Part shown: piece after piece, positions 8,606 to 17,594 of the stretch
Layout of the letters: the number at the start of each line of letters is the position of its first letter
How positions within the stretch are numbered: the stretch's first letter is position 1
Notes under the pieces: model-generated
Seen by the model: the letters and a program-made list of their open reading frames with translations, nothing else
Told to the model about the DNA's origin: nothing
Database searches by the model: none
Program-made: the position numbers and the translations under genes
NCBI RefSeq assembly: GCF_025499515.1
Contig: NZ_JAMKFA010000012.1
Coordinates: 62,001 to 126,000, forward strand
DNA from: Flavobacterium odoriferum
Lineage (GTDB): Bacteria; Bacteroidota; Bacteroidia; Flavobacteriales; Flavobacteriaceae
DNA length: 64,000 nucleotides
Direction of reading: 5' to 3'

Positions 8606-9457
8606 TTATCGAATACATTTCAACAGCAACTTATTTTTATCGCCATTAAAAATATTTATATCTACCATACCTTTAATACCTTCGATTTGTGCTTTTTCGG
8701 TGAATTGCCAAAACTGCCAATCGGATTCTAAATCGTTTCGCCAAAAATTATAATTGGCAATCCAAAGCGGATATTCTGAAAATTCTTCTTTTAAGAAATC
8801 GGTATAGTAACTCTCTCCCGAATAAATGATTGGTTTTACTTTGTAATGCTTTTCAATTCTATTTAACCAGCGACGTAAACCAACTTTTAAACTATCAATC
8901 GATTGTGATTTGGGTAATTTTTCAATGTCTAAAACTGGAGGCAAATCGCCTTTTTGCAATTTCACAGTCTTAATAAAATTTTCGGCTTGTTCGATCGAAT
9001 TTTCGTTGGGACGATAATAATGATAGGCACCTCGAATCAATTGACGCTCTTTTGCAGCTTTCCAATTTTCTTTAAATTTAGAATCAATTTTGTCTTTTCC
9101 AGCGGTGGAACGAATAAAAACAAATGATAGTTCAAACGCTTCATCAATATGGTAGGTTTGCTCCCAATCGATTTCACTTTGGTATTCTGAAACATCAAAA
9201 CCAATAGCTTTATTATCGTGTTTATGAAGCACTTCGTAGATTCGAATATCTGTTAATTTTCGTTCATCAGCAGATAATTCGTTGGCATATTTATCGGTTT
9301 TAAAACCCAAATAATATAAAAAACCATCTCGAAATTTATAAATACCAATCGTAATAATTAGTAACAGAAAAAAAGAAAAAACAACCAAAAACCACTTTCC
9401 AAAAAAACGCGGTTTATTTTTCTTAACAGTTCTTTTTCTTCGTATAGGTTGTGCCAT
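8606..9457 (-). CDS. Membrane-anchored GH25 muramidase (lysozyme-like)
   Basis: A 283-residue protein with a basic N-terminus, one membrane anchor (about 22-41) and an extracytoplasmic glycoside hydrolase family 25 domain (about 84-280). The conserved acidic residues are present: D88 in GFDVSEYQ and the DxE pair D177/E179 in PPVLDIEKLP. GH25 enzymes cleave the MurNAc-GlcNAc bond of peptidoglycan. The start overlaps the pssA stop by one base (TAATG), indicating coupling. It is probably a cell-wall remodelling enzyme facing the periplasm. Confidence 0.9.
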   Translation of the reverse strand: MAQPIRRKRTVKKNKPRFFGKWFLVVFSFFLLLIITIGIYKFRDGFLYYLGFKTDKYANELSADERKLTDIRIYEVLHKHDNKAIGFDVSEYQSEIDWEQTYHIDEAFELSFVFIRSTAGKDKIDSKFKENWKAAKERQLIRGAYHYYRPNENSIEQAENFIKTVKLQKGDLPPVLDIEKLPKSQSIDSLKVGLRRWLNRIEKHYKVKPIIYSGESYYTDFLKEEFSEYPLWIANYNFWRNDLESDWQFWQFTEKAQIEGIKGMVDINIFNGDKNKLLLKCIR

Positions 9458-10200
9458 TATTTTTTAGCCAAAACAGTATTGTTTATAACCGATAACGCAA
9501 CATAAAGTAAAATTATTACAGGTAAAGCTGTAAAACCTATTAGAAACAATAAAACAACCGATAAAGCTAAAAAAATGACTTGTAATTTATTTTTCTCCCA
9601 ACTAAAATCTTTCATTTTTAGTGAAAAAAGTGGAATTTCGGCATTTAACATGTAAGCGCTCAATATGGTAATTGCAAGTAAAATAAATGGATTATACAAG
9701 GCTTCAACCAACCATTCATGCGTTCCTGCATATTGAATCATCGGAATACTCATAATCAACAATGCATTTGCAGGCGTTGGCAAACCAATAAAAGAATCCG
9801 TTTGACGTGTATCAATATTAAATTTTGCTAAACGATAAGCCGAAGCCAAAGTAATAATAAAACCTAAATAAGGTACAAATCCCATATAATAAAATTCTTC
9901 CGTCAAAAAGTATTTTGAAGTATCGTCTTCTTGAATATCTTGAAACAACTTAAACATCATCAATCCAGGTACAACTCCACTAGTAACCACATCGGCAAGC
10001 GAATCCAATTGCAAACCTAATTCACCTGAAACTTTAAATTTTCTTGCTAAAAATCCGTCCCAAAAATCAAAAAAGATACCCAAGCAAACAAAAATAAAAG
10101 CTTCGTCATAATAGCCTTTAAAAACGGCAATAACTGCTAATAAACCACTTGCAAGATTTAATAAAGTAATAGTGTTTGGAATGTGTTTTTTAATTTGCAT
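9457..10200 (-). CDS. pssA: CDP-diacylglycerol--serine O-phosphatidyltransferase
   Basis: A 247-residue multi-helix membrane enzyme that makes phosphatidylserine, the precursor of phosphatidylethanolamine. The CDP-alcohol phosphotransferase signature is complete: D45-x2-D48-G49-x2-A52-R53-x8-G62-x3-D66-x3-D70. Further hydrophobic segments follow. It is translationally coupled to the GH25 gene. A two-element promoter lies just upstream. Confidence 0.93.
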   Translation of the reverse strand: MQIKKHIPNTITLLNLASGLLAVIAVFKGYYDEAFIFVCLGIFFDFWDGFLARKFKVSGELGLQLDSLADVVTSGVVPGLMMFKLFQDIQEDDTSKYFLTEEFYYMGFVPYLGFIITLASAYRLAKFNIDTRQTDSFIGLPTPANALLIMSIPMIQYAGTHEWLVEALYNPFILLAITILSAYMLNAEIPLFSLKMKDFSWEKNKLQVIFLALSVVLLFLIGFTALPVIILLYVALSVINNTVLAKK

Positions 10201-10220
10201 ACAAATACGTTTAAAATAGT

Positions 10221-10252
10221 CAAAAGTAGCGACTCAAATAATTTACAGCAAA
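10221..10252 (-). promoter_or_regulatory. Promoter of pssA
   Basis: On the minus strand a TTTG (10249-10252) is followed after 20 bases by TACTTTTG (10221-10228). This matches the Bacteroidota TTTG / TAnnTTTG arrangement at close to standard spacing, 20 bases upstream of the pssA ATG. Confidence 0.55.
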
Positions 10253-10321
10253 TGTAATACAATAAGTTAATACATTTAGAGTTTAGTATTTAAGAAATTT
10301 ATTTCATCTTTGTAAAAAAAA

Positions 10322-11401
10322 TTGGCGTTGAAAAAGACCTTTTTATTTCTATTTGTTTTTTTAACTACTATAAACTATGCGCAAACCGTTCGAAAATACT
10401 CGAATGAGTTTATGAGTATTGGTGTAGATGCTGCTGCATTAGGAATGTCTAATGCTGTGGTTTCTCATACTAGCGATGTTAATTCTGGTTATTGGAATCC
10501 AGCGGGTTTACTAAAATTAGAAGACAAACAATTTTCGTTGATGCACGCTAGTTATTTTGCAAATATTGCTCAATATGATTATGCTGCTTTTGCAATGCCA
10601 ATTGATAACCGAAGTGCAGTTGGGATTTCGTTAATTCGTTTTGGTGTAGACGACATTTTAAACACCACTCAACTAATTGACAGCGAAGGGAATATTGACT
10701 ATAACAGAATTTCACTATTTTCTACAGCCGATTATGGATTAACAGTTTCCTATGCCAGAAGTTTACCAATTGAAGGTTTAAATTATGGCGTAAATGCGAA
10801 AGTGATCCGAAGAATAATTGGGGATTTTGCTAATTCTTGGGGATTTGGATTGGATTTAGGAATTCAGTATATTAGTGATGACGAGGATTGGAAATTTGGT
10901 TTAATGATTCGCGATATTACTACTACATACAATACTTGGACCATCGACGAAGAAAAATACCAAGAAATTGCAGATGCTATTCCTGGAGAAAATCAAGAAT
11001 TGCCTGAAACCAGCGAAATTACATTGCCAAAAGCACAATTGGGAATGTCAAAAAAATGGATTATTAGACACGATTATAGTTTGTTAGCGGCAACAAATTT
11101 AAATATGCAATTTGCCCGAACAAACGACATTATTTCAACAAATGCAGTAAGTATTGACCCTGCTGTTGGTTTTGAATTTGGTTATATTGATTTGGTTTAT
11201 TTACGAGGTGGTGTTGGGAATTTTCAACAAATTACACAAATTGATGATTCAAAAAAATTAAGTTTTCAACCTAATATTGGATTAGGATTCAAATACAAAG
11301 GCATTCAAGTAGATTATGCTTTAACCGATTTAGGTGACCAAAGTGCTGCTTTATATTCTAATATTTTTTCGATAAAAGTAGATTGGGAATTGTTTAGATG
11401 A
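10322..11401 (+). CDS. PorV/PorQ family outer-membrane protein
   Basis: A 359-residue protein with a signal peptide (LKKTFLFLFVFLTTINYAQ, cleavage after about residue 21). A beta-rich body follows that opens with the family hallmark of an FMSIGVDAAALGMSNA strand and SGYWNPAGLLKL. PorV/PorQ relatives form FadL-like 14-strand barrels; PorV itself shuttles type IX secretion substrates. Whether this paralogue serves T9SS cannot be decided. The start is TTG at 10322 or TTG at 10328; no ATG fits. A CATCTTTG at 10305-10312 is a one-mismatch -7 box. It is followed by the DUF4105 gene on the same strand. Confidence 0.85.
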   Translation: MALKKTFLFLFVFLTTINYAQTVRKYSNEFMSIGVDAAALGMSNAVVSHTSDVNSGYWNPAGLLKLEDKQFSLMHASYFANIAQYDYAAFAMPIDNRSAVGISLIRFGVDDILNTTQLIDSEGNIDYNRISLFSTADYGLTVSYARSLPIEGLNYGVNAKVIRRIIGDFANSWGFGLDLGIQYISDDEDWKFGLMIRDITTTYNTWTIDEEKYQEIADAIPGENQELPETSEITLPKAQLGMSKKWIIRHDYSLLAATNLNMQFARTNDIISTNAVSIDPAVGFEFGYIDLVYLRGGVGNFQQITQIDDSKKLSFQPNIGLGFKYKGIQVDYALTDLGDQSAALYSNIFSIKVDWELFR

Positions 11402-11413
11402 TAGATGTTGGGT

Positions 11414-11451
11414 GATGGATGCAGGAAGTTGGAAGATGGATGCAGAAAGTT
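11414..11451 (+). repeat. Two copies of a 17-bp direct repeat before the DUF4105 gene
   Basis: GATGGATGCAGGAAGTT (11414-11430) and GATGGATGCAGAAAGTT (11435-11451) differ at one base and have a 21-bp period. The surrounding GATGTTGGGTGATGG is of the same kind. Such GATG/GGAAGTTGGA strings are, to my knowledge, common flavobacterial intergenic repeats. They extend the open frame artificially upstream of the true start at 11473. Confidence 0.6.
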
Positions 11452-11472
11452 AAACTTGAAACAAAACATAGA

Positions 11473-12588
11473 ATGATAAAAAAACTACTTTTCGCTTTAC
11501 TTATTTTAATTTCTTTTCATGGGTTTTCCCAAAATATATCTCTTTCAAACCAAGCAAAAGTTAGTATTTTAACGTGTGGCACTGGACCAGAATCGTATGC
11601 AATGTATGGTCACACTGGAATTCGAATTCAAGATGTTTCACAACAAATTGATGTTGTATATAATTATGGTGCATTTGATTTTGACACTCCTAATTTTATC
11701 GGAAGATTCGTAAAAGGTGATTTGCAATATTTTGTCACCAATGGAAGTTACATCGATTTTTACTACAATTATCAGGCAGAAAACAGAGAAATTATTGAAC
11801 AAGATTTAGCACTTTCTCCCGCACAAATTAACCAATTGTTTCAGCAATTAAATGCCTCGGTTTATAGTGATGATCGCTTTTACACTTATAAATTTATTGA
11901 TAGAAATTGCACCACAATGGTTGTGGATAAAATCAATAGTACATTAGGAAGTGAATACATAAAATCACAAACTTCTAATCAATCGTATAGAGAAATTTTG
12001 TATCCGTACATGAGTGATTTTTACATGAAATTAGGCATTCAATTGATTTTTGGAGCAAAAGTAGATGAACCTGCCACTCGCTTATTTTTACCTTATGAAT
12101 TTAAAAAAGCAATTTCGAATACAAAAGTAAATGGAACCACGATTGAACAATCGAATAAAACCATTTTAGAAGCGAGAAAAACAGACATTCCATTCAATTG
12201 GCTAAATTCAATTTATTCTTTAATCGGAGTGCTTTTTCTTTTAGTTATTTTAGGGAAAAAGTGGCTAAAAATTAGCTATTTAATCTTTGCTGGATTGTTA
12301 GGTGTTTTCTTCTCTTTAGTAGGATTATACTCGTTACATGAAGAAATATTATGGAATTACAACATTTTGTTATTCAATCCTTTATTATTGGTTTTTGCTT
12401 GGCATTATTGGAAAGGTAATCGGGTAAAAATTATTCTTTTTGGACAAATTTGCTTAGGTTTTTTATTGGCTTATTTTGTTTATATGCTGAACAAAATACA
12501 CTTAGAAATTGTGTGGCCTTTTATTGCACTTCATTTTTATTGGATTGGAAAAATCGTTTTGCTGAGTAAGAAAACAAAACAATCATAA
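11473..12588 (+). CDS. DUF4105 (Lnb N-terminal-like) membrane protein
   Basis: I place the start at the ATG at 11473, because it directly opens a signal peptide (MIKKLLFALLILISFHGFSQ). The frame upstream of it is repeat DNA. The protein is 371 residues. Residues about 25-225 form the DUF4105 periplasmic domain (TCGTGPESYAMYGHTGIRI, later DRNCTTMVVDKI), which resembles the cysteine-peptidase-like N-terminal domain of Lnb lipoprotein transacylases, with Cys and His both visible. Residues about 240-371 contain four or five membrane helices. The role may be in lipoprotein or envelope processing; this is inferred from the fold family only. Confidence 0.85.
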   Translation: MIKKLLFALLILISFHGFSQNISLSNQAKVSILTCGTGPESYAMYGHTGIRIQDVSQQIDVVYNYGAFDFDTPNFIGRFVKGDLQYFVTNGSYIDFYYNYQAENREIIEQDLALSPAQINQLFQQLNASVYSDDRFYTYKFIDRNCTTMVVDKINSTLGSEYIKSQTSNQSYREILYPYMSDFYMKLGIQLIFGAKVDEPATRLFLPYEFKKAISNTKVNGTTIEQSNKTILEARKTDIPFNWLNSIYSLIGVLFLLVILGKKWLKISYLIFAGLLGVFFSLVGLYSLHEEILWNYNILLFNPLLLVFAWHYWKGNRVKIILFGQICLGFLLAYFVYMLNKIHLEIVWPFIALHFYWIGKIVLLSKKTKQS

Positions 12589-12591
12589 ACC

Positions 12592-12613
12592 TTTTTAAAC
12601 TCTTAAAAATTTT
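12592..12613. terminator. Weak hairpin between the DUF4105 and sugar-transferase genes
   Basis: TTTTTAA (12592-12598) pairs with TTAAAAA (12603-12609) around ACTC and is followed by TTTT. The stem is AT-only and weak. It is listed because it lies exactly between convergent genes. Confidence 0.35.
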
Positions 12614-12627
12614 ACCATCTAAACTAA

Positions 12628-14010
12628 TTACTGTCCTCTAAAAAATAAAACCGTACTCATTGTTTTTACAACAATGTTCATATCTAAAAACAAACTTCGG
12701 TGTTTGATATAATACAAATCGTAGCGTAATTTCATTAAACTATCCTCAAGGTTTGAACCATACGAATAATTTACTTGAGCCCAACCCGTAAGCCCAGGTT
12801 TAATAACATGTCGTGTTTGATATAACGGAATGGTCGCCGAAATTTCATTAACAAATACTGGTCGCTCTGGTCTTGGACCAATTACTGCCATGTCTCCTTT
12901 TAGCACGTTTATAAATTGGGGTAATTCATCTAAACGCGTTTTTCTGAGAAATTTTCCAAAAGGTGTTATTCTATTATCGTTAGCAGTAGCAAAAACAGCT
13001 CCGTTTTTTTCGGCATCTTGAACCATTGTTCTTAACTTGTAAATTGTAAAAGGCATACCATTTTTACCTACTCGCTCTTGTGTGTAAAAGAAACTGCCTT
13101 TATTTGCAAAAAGATTAATAACCCATAAAATTGGTGCGATTAAAAAGAAACCTGCTAATCCAATTAATGAAAAAGCTATGTCAAAAATTCTACTATAATA
13201 CACATATAACTTATTTTGATTGCTTCGGCTAAATGGGAAAAATTTGTATAATTCTTTACTTTCGAAATTAATTGGTAATCGATACGTGCTATTTTCATAG
13301 ACTTCTTTATACTGTCTAATTACAACTCCTCGTTCCAAATAGCTCAATAATTCAGAATATAATTCAACTGCGTTATGTTTATTTTTTATTTGCGAAACCA
13401 CAATTTCAGAAACATAATTGTTATAAATAAAATCTTCTAAATTGGTTTCATCTACTAAATCAATTTTAGTTTTTTGTGGTTCCTCATCTGTAGCCACATA
13501 CCCCACCACTTTATAATGTGGATTAACCGAAAACAACTCGGCAACTAATTGATCTATTTCTTTACTATTCCCAATAAATAAAACTTTTTTTACAAATCTA
13601 TTAGATGCTAAAAATATAATATAAATGTTGCGCCAAACTAACAATGCAAAGAAAATAGCGAAGAAAAACAAAATAATTTGCAAACGATTAGAAGGCAAAA
13701 TTGGCGTATAAAAAGGCGTTAACAAATATAATAAAGTAGTTAAAGCTGTTGTAAGAATTATACTTTTTGATATTTGAAATCGGTTACTCGCAGTTTGTAA
13801 ATTATACATTTCGAAAATAGTACCGAAAAAATTGATGTATAAGGCCAATACTAAAGTCCAATAGAAATTACTTTTTGAAACTTTAAAATAATCAAATTGT
13901 AAGAAATGTCCAATCAATGCTAAAATTAGTACAACAAAAAACACATCCATAGTACGTAAAAGAATTTTACGTTCAGAAATTTCAAAATGGATTCTTTTTG
14001 TAGGTCGCAT
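12628..14010 (-). CDS. Undecaprenyl-phosphate sugar phosphotransferase (polyprenyl glycosylphosphotransferase)
   Basis: A 460-residue initiating enzyme for exopolysaccharide or O-antigen synthesis. It transfers a sugar-1-phosphate to undecaprenyl phosphate at the cytoplasmic face. The N-terminal third holds four hydrophobic helices (about 18-130). The middle is a CoA-binding-like Rossmann domain (VLFIGNSKEIDQLVAEL). The C-terminal half (about 262-460) is the bacterial sugar transferase catalytic domain, with one membrane-inserted helix, TIYKLRTMVQDAE, RLDELPQFINVLKGDM and AVIGPRPERP. The long N-terminus groups it with WbaP/WcaJ-type enzymes; sugar specificity cannot be read. It is transcriptionally downstream of the glycosyltransferase genes at 14-19 kb. 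Confidence 0.92.
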   Translation of the reverse strand: MRPTKRIHFEISERKILLRTMDVFFVVLILALIGHFLQFDYFKVSKSNFYWTLVLALYINFFGTIFEMYNLQTASNRFQISKSIILTTALTTLLYLLTPFYTPILPSNRLQIILFFFAIFFALLVWRNIYIIFLASNRFVKKVLFIGNSKEIDQLVAELFSVNPHYKVVGYVATDEEPQKTKIDLVDETNLEDFIYNNYVSEIVVSQIKNKHNAVELYSELLSYLERGVVIRQYKEVYENSTYRLPINFESKELYKFFPFSRSNQNKLYVYYSRIFDIAFSLIGLAGFFLIAPILWVINLFANKGSFFYTQERVGKNGMPFTIYKLRTMVQDAEKNGAVFATANDNRITPFGKFLRKTRLDELPQFINVLKGDMAVIGPRPERPVFVNEISATIPLYQTRHVIKPGLTGWAQVNYSYGSNLEDSLMKLRYDLYYIKHRSLFLDMNIVVKTMSTVLFFRGQ

Positions 14011-14076
14011 AATTTGGGAATTATTCCATGCAAAGTAACAAATAAATGTTAGAAATTATTAAAAAAAATATTTTTT

Positions 14077-15090
14077 CTATTGTAACAAATCTGCCCATTG
14101 TTTTTTAACCACTTGCCAATCCATTTGTTCTATAAAATTTCTTGCATTATTTGCTAAAAAAATAGCTTTTTCAGGATTTTCGATTAATTTTTGAACAGAT
14201 TCAACCATAGCTTTTGTATCATTATCATCAACTAATAAAGCATTTTCGTTGTCTGAAAGTAAAAATGGAATTCCTCCTACATTTGTACTTACCACAGGTA
14301 AACCAAGCGTCATCGCTTCCATTACACTTACGGGTGTATTGTCAAAATGAGTGGTATTGATGAAAATATCGTGTTCTGAGGCTAATTTCCACCAGTCTTC
14401 TTTTGTTAATTTTCCTGTAAAATTAACCACTGTATTAATAGAATTGACAAATAATTTTGTTGTTTCTAAACTACCATCCTTATCTGGCCCAACCATAGTT
14501 AGTGTTGCATTTGGATATATTTTTTGCAATTCAGCCACCACTTTTACAGCCATTGTTGGATTATAAATAGATGCAAAAGCGCGAACCCAAATCAATTTTG
14601 GAGTTATTATTTCTCTTTGCTTGAACTCGTATTTTTCAATTTCAATTGAATTGGGAATGTGAATTACATTTGTAAAGCCAGCACTTTCAAAAGCTTGTTT
14701 TAAGTATCCAGAAGGTGCTATGTTTTGATACGCATTTGCAAAAACCATTCTACATAACTGAGGATTCCTTTTCAACCGATTAGGCAAATCACCACCATGT
14801 AATATTGGAATGTATTTGTTTTTAAAAAATCGAGCCAACTGACTACAAACAAAAGCATACCAAAAAGCCTTAGTACTATAGGTATCTATTAAAATATAAT
14901 CAACTTTGTTTCTATATTGGAAAACAGCTTTCATCATATCCATCATTCGAAATGGAAATGATTTTTTATCTGAAGCATAAAAAACCGAGAAATCCTCGTG
15001 TTCTAAATGTAGTCCTAAGGTTTCTATTGTAGTTTTATTTAAACCATGTTTAGACAGTCGATTGCCCAGATATAGCAGTTGATTTTTCAT
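14077..15090 (-). CDS. Glycosyltransferase family 4
   Basis: A 337-residue GT-B enzyme. The N-terminal Rossmann half begins LLYLGNRLSKHGLNKTT. The C-terminal half has the nucleotide-sugar site, with MVGPDKDG, HDIFINTTHFDNTPVSVM and the conserved acidic EAMTLGLPVVSTNVGG. Donor and acceptor are unknown. It overlaps the upstream O-antigen-ligase-like gene by 41 bases in another frame. The N-terminal GT motif lies inside the overlap, so the long overlap appears real rather than a misplaced start. Confidence 0.9.
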   Translation of the reverse strand: MKNQLLYLGNRLSKHGLNKTTIETLGLHLEHEDFSVFYASDKKSFPFRMMDMMKAVFQYRNKVDYILIDTYSTKAFWYAFVCSQLARFFKNKYIPILHGGDLPNRLKRNPQLCRMVFANAYQNIAPSGYLKQAFESAGFTNVIHIPNSIEIEKYEFKQREIITPKLIWVRAFASIYNPTMAVKVVAELQKIYPNATLTMVGPDKDGSLETTKLFVNSINTVVNFTGKLTKEDWWKLASEHDIFINTTHFDNTPVSVMEAMTLGLPVVSTNVGGIPFLLSDNENALLVDDNDTKAMVESVQKLIENPEKAIFLANNARNFIEQMDWQVVKKQWADLLQ

Positions 15091-16411
15091 CTACAAAACT
15101 AACTTTTAAAAGTGATAAAGCATAAACAAATGCAGGAGCGGCCAATCGCATGGCAGCATGATTGATAGTTAAAATCCAAAAAACAACAAACGAAAAAACA
15201 AAAATGTTTTGTTGATTATTTAGGTATAAAACCATTGGAGTTATTAATAATATTATCAAACCAAAAAGTCCAAACATTCCATGTTCTGCTAACATTCGCG
15301 TAATTTCATTATGTGATGCTGCATCAATCCCTGTGGTTTCTAAACGATATTCTTTATTTTTACCAACACCTATTCCAAAAATTGGATTATCTAAAAACAT
15401 TTTAAATTCTGATTCAATTAATCGTTCTCTACCAGTAAGTTTACTAAGTTTTTCTCTACCTCTTGCATCTTGATTTGCATATCGTTTATCAATTAATCCG
15501 CTGGTTTGAATAGAACTATAAGACCATATTCCCACTAACGCAAATAGTCCAAACACAACCAACATTACTACTTTTGATTTTGCTTGAGATTTAGTGTAGT
15601 ATAAAAGTAAAAGCACTACAATAATAATCATAACAAATCCTGTAATAACACCTCCTCTTGAAAAGGTAACAATACCTCTAAATGTAATAATAACAAAAAA
15701 TAAAACATTGATATTTCTTATTAAAACAGTTTTAGAACTCAAAACAATTTTCACAAAAAAAAGAAAAATTCCCAAGCCTAATATCGTTGACACTTGATTG
15801 GGGCCAAAACCACCCGATGTTTCAAAATTTGATTCCGTATTAGTTACAACATCTTTTACACTTGGAGTATATAGATACATATAAACTAAAGTAGCCATTA
15901 ATGGATAGGCTAACATATTTATTATCGTTTTTATTTGCTCAAAGGAAATTTTTCTTTGATAACAATAAATTGCACTAACCATTAGTGTAATAGGTCCAAT
16001 AATATTGAATGTAATTGCTTTTCTAATATCTGTATCAAAATTTAAAGTAAAAAAAGACAGGAAAATTGCTGGCAATAATAACAACCCGAAAATCCAATAT
16101 GGCAATGCGTTTTTAGAAAATCCTCTGTAAATCATACCAATTAACAAAATTCCCATCACACCATATTTTGCAAATTGCTCGAATAAATTTCCTTCAGTCA
16201 TCCTCAAAAATACTTCGGCACCAACAATATAAGCAGCAACAAAAAGTGCTTCGTTATTTGCGTTTTTTCTCAATACAACATATCGATACCCAACTAAAAT
16301 TATTGAAATAGCATATAATTTTGATACAAAAGGCACAAAATAAATCAGCAACCCAATTAGTAAATGGATGATTACAAACTTAATATATTGACTTGATTCG
16401 CTTGTTTTCAT
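15050..16411 (-). CDS. O-antigen ligase/polymerase family (WaaL/Wzy-like) membrane protein
   Basis: A 453-residue protein with about ten to twelve hydrophobic segments and one large loop near residues 305-360 carrying RGREKLSKLTGRERLIESEF and NPIFGIGVGKNKEY. The GIGVG and following SHNEITRMLAEHGMFGL motif is typical of Wzy_C domains. The family either ligates O-antigen to lipid A-core or polymerises repeat units, and sequence alone does not decide between them. It sits between two GT-B genes and overlaps both. Confidence 0.85.
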   Translation of the reverse strand: MKTSESSQYIKFVIIHLLIGLLIYFVPFVSKLYAISIILVGYRYVVLRKNANNEALFVAAYIVGAEVFLRMTEGNLFEQFAKYGVMGILLIGMIYRGFSKNALPYWIFGLLLLPAIFLSFFTLNFDTDIRKAITFNIIGPITLMVSAIYCYQRKISFEQIKTIINMLAYPLMATLVYMYLYTPSVKDVVTNTESNFETSGGFGPNQVSTILGLGIFLFFVKIVLSSKTVLIRNINVLFFVIITFRGIVTFSRGGVITGFVMIIIVVLLLLYYTKSQAKSKVVMLVVFGLFALVGIWSYSSIQTSGLIDKRYANQDARGREKLSKLTGRERLIESEFKMFLDNPIFGIGVGKNKEYRLETTGIDAASHNEITRMLAEHGMFGLFGLIILLITPMVLYLNNQQNIFVFSFVVFWILTINHAAMRLAAPAFVYALSLLKVSFVDEKSTAISGQSTV

Positions 16412-17499
16412 AACGCTTTCTGATAGGCAACCAATATTTTATTTATTACCTGTTTAGCCGAATAATTTTGATTTACAAAAATATTCAAATTTGAAGCCAA
16501 TCGTTCATTTTCAGATGGTTTATTTGAAATTTCATTTAAAACTTGGATTAATCCTTTTTCATCTTCAGATTCAAAACTAATTCCTGTTTCATTATTTTTA
16601 ATAATTTGACCACAATAACCCACATTTGAGCAAATCACTAAAATATTTGCTCTTCCATATTCTAATAAAGTAACAGGAAAACCTTCATAAGTAGATGTTA
16701 AAAGCCCTACGTTTGATTGATTTAAAATATGTTGAATATCTGTACAAGAACCATAAATAAAAACAGCTTCTGTTAAATTTTCAGCAGTGATTTTTTTCTT
16801 TAAATTATTTGAATATTCATCTAAATTATCTTTTCCAATAAAATGTAATGTCCATCCTAAAGTTGCCATTTTGCTTTGAGAAAAGGCAGAAACTGCTAAA
16901 AGATGATTTTTAGGTGTTCTCAAATTAGCCAATAAAACAATTCTTTTTCCTTCTTCACCTTTTAAAAAAGTAACTGCTTTTTCTATTGCTTTTTCTTCAA
17001 TATAATTTGGAATAAAATGGATGTTATTTGTTTTTAAATGCTTTAAAGCCCAATTTTGAAGTTCTTGATTCACTGTAAAAACGCCACTAAAAAAATAAGA
17101 CGCTATTTTTATAGGTAAATTTGCCTTACTTTTTTCTACTCTATTTCCAAAATGATCGTGCCAAAAAATTTTTATTGATGGAATAGTAAATTTTAATAAT
17201 ACAGCAAAAAAATAAGAACTACCGTGTGCATGAACAACCGAAACCTTGTTATTTTTTACAAACTTTCTTAACCGTAATAATGCTGAAAAATCTAATGCTT
17301 TTTTCTTTTTTAAAAAAAGATAATTCACTTTGGAGTTAATGGTATCTTTTAAACTACCTTCTAAACGTGTAACCACTAATCCAGAAAAAGGGAGTTCATT
17401 TCCAAAAGTATTTGCAATAGTAATAGCCATTCGTTCAGCGCCACCTGGCTCTAAACTATCAATTAATTGAATGACTCTAATATCTTGAACTGATTTCAC
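16408..17499 (-). CDS. Glycosyltransferase family 4
   Basis: A 363-residue GT-B enzyme opening with IQLIDSLEPGGAERMAITIA, the glycine-rich loop of GT4 enzymes. The conserved C-terminal segment is SNVGLLTSTYEGFPVTLLEYG. The usual Glu of the E-x7-E motif is present in YEGFPVTLLEYGRANI. It overlaps the O-antigen-ligase-like gene by 4 bases (ATGA), indicating coupled translation. Substrate unknown. Confidence 0.9.
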   Translation of the reverse strand: MKSVQDIRVIQLIDSLEPGGAERMAITIANTFGNELPFSGLVVTRLEGSLKDTINSKVNYLFLKKKKALDFSALLRLRKFVKNNKVSVVHAHGSSYFFAVLLKFTIPSIKIFWHDHFGNRVEKSKANLPIKIASYFFSGVFTVNQELQNWALKHLKTNNIHFIPNYIEEKAIEKAVTFLKGEEGKRIVLLANLRTPKNHLLAVSAFSQSKMATLGWTLHFIGKDNLDEYSNNLKKKITAENLTEAVFIYGSCTDIQHILNQSNVGLLTSTYEGFPVTLLEYGRANILVICSNVGYCGQIIKNNETGISFESEDEKGLIQVLNEISNKPSENERLASNLNIFVNQNYSAKQVINKILVAYQKAL

Positions 17500-17594
17500 A
17501 CGTATGAATTAATAATCGTGTAAATATAGAAAAAGAAAGGCAAGCGCAAGTATAAGTTCAATTACAAATTGCATAAAAATATTAACTAAATTAA

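Noticed and set aside
11419..11472. Upstream extension of the DUF4105 protein
   Set aside because: The extra 18 codons are repeat DNA and would place polar residues before an otherwise standard signal peptide that starts at 11473.
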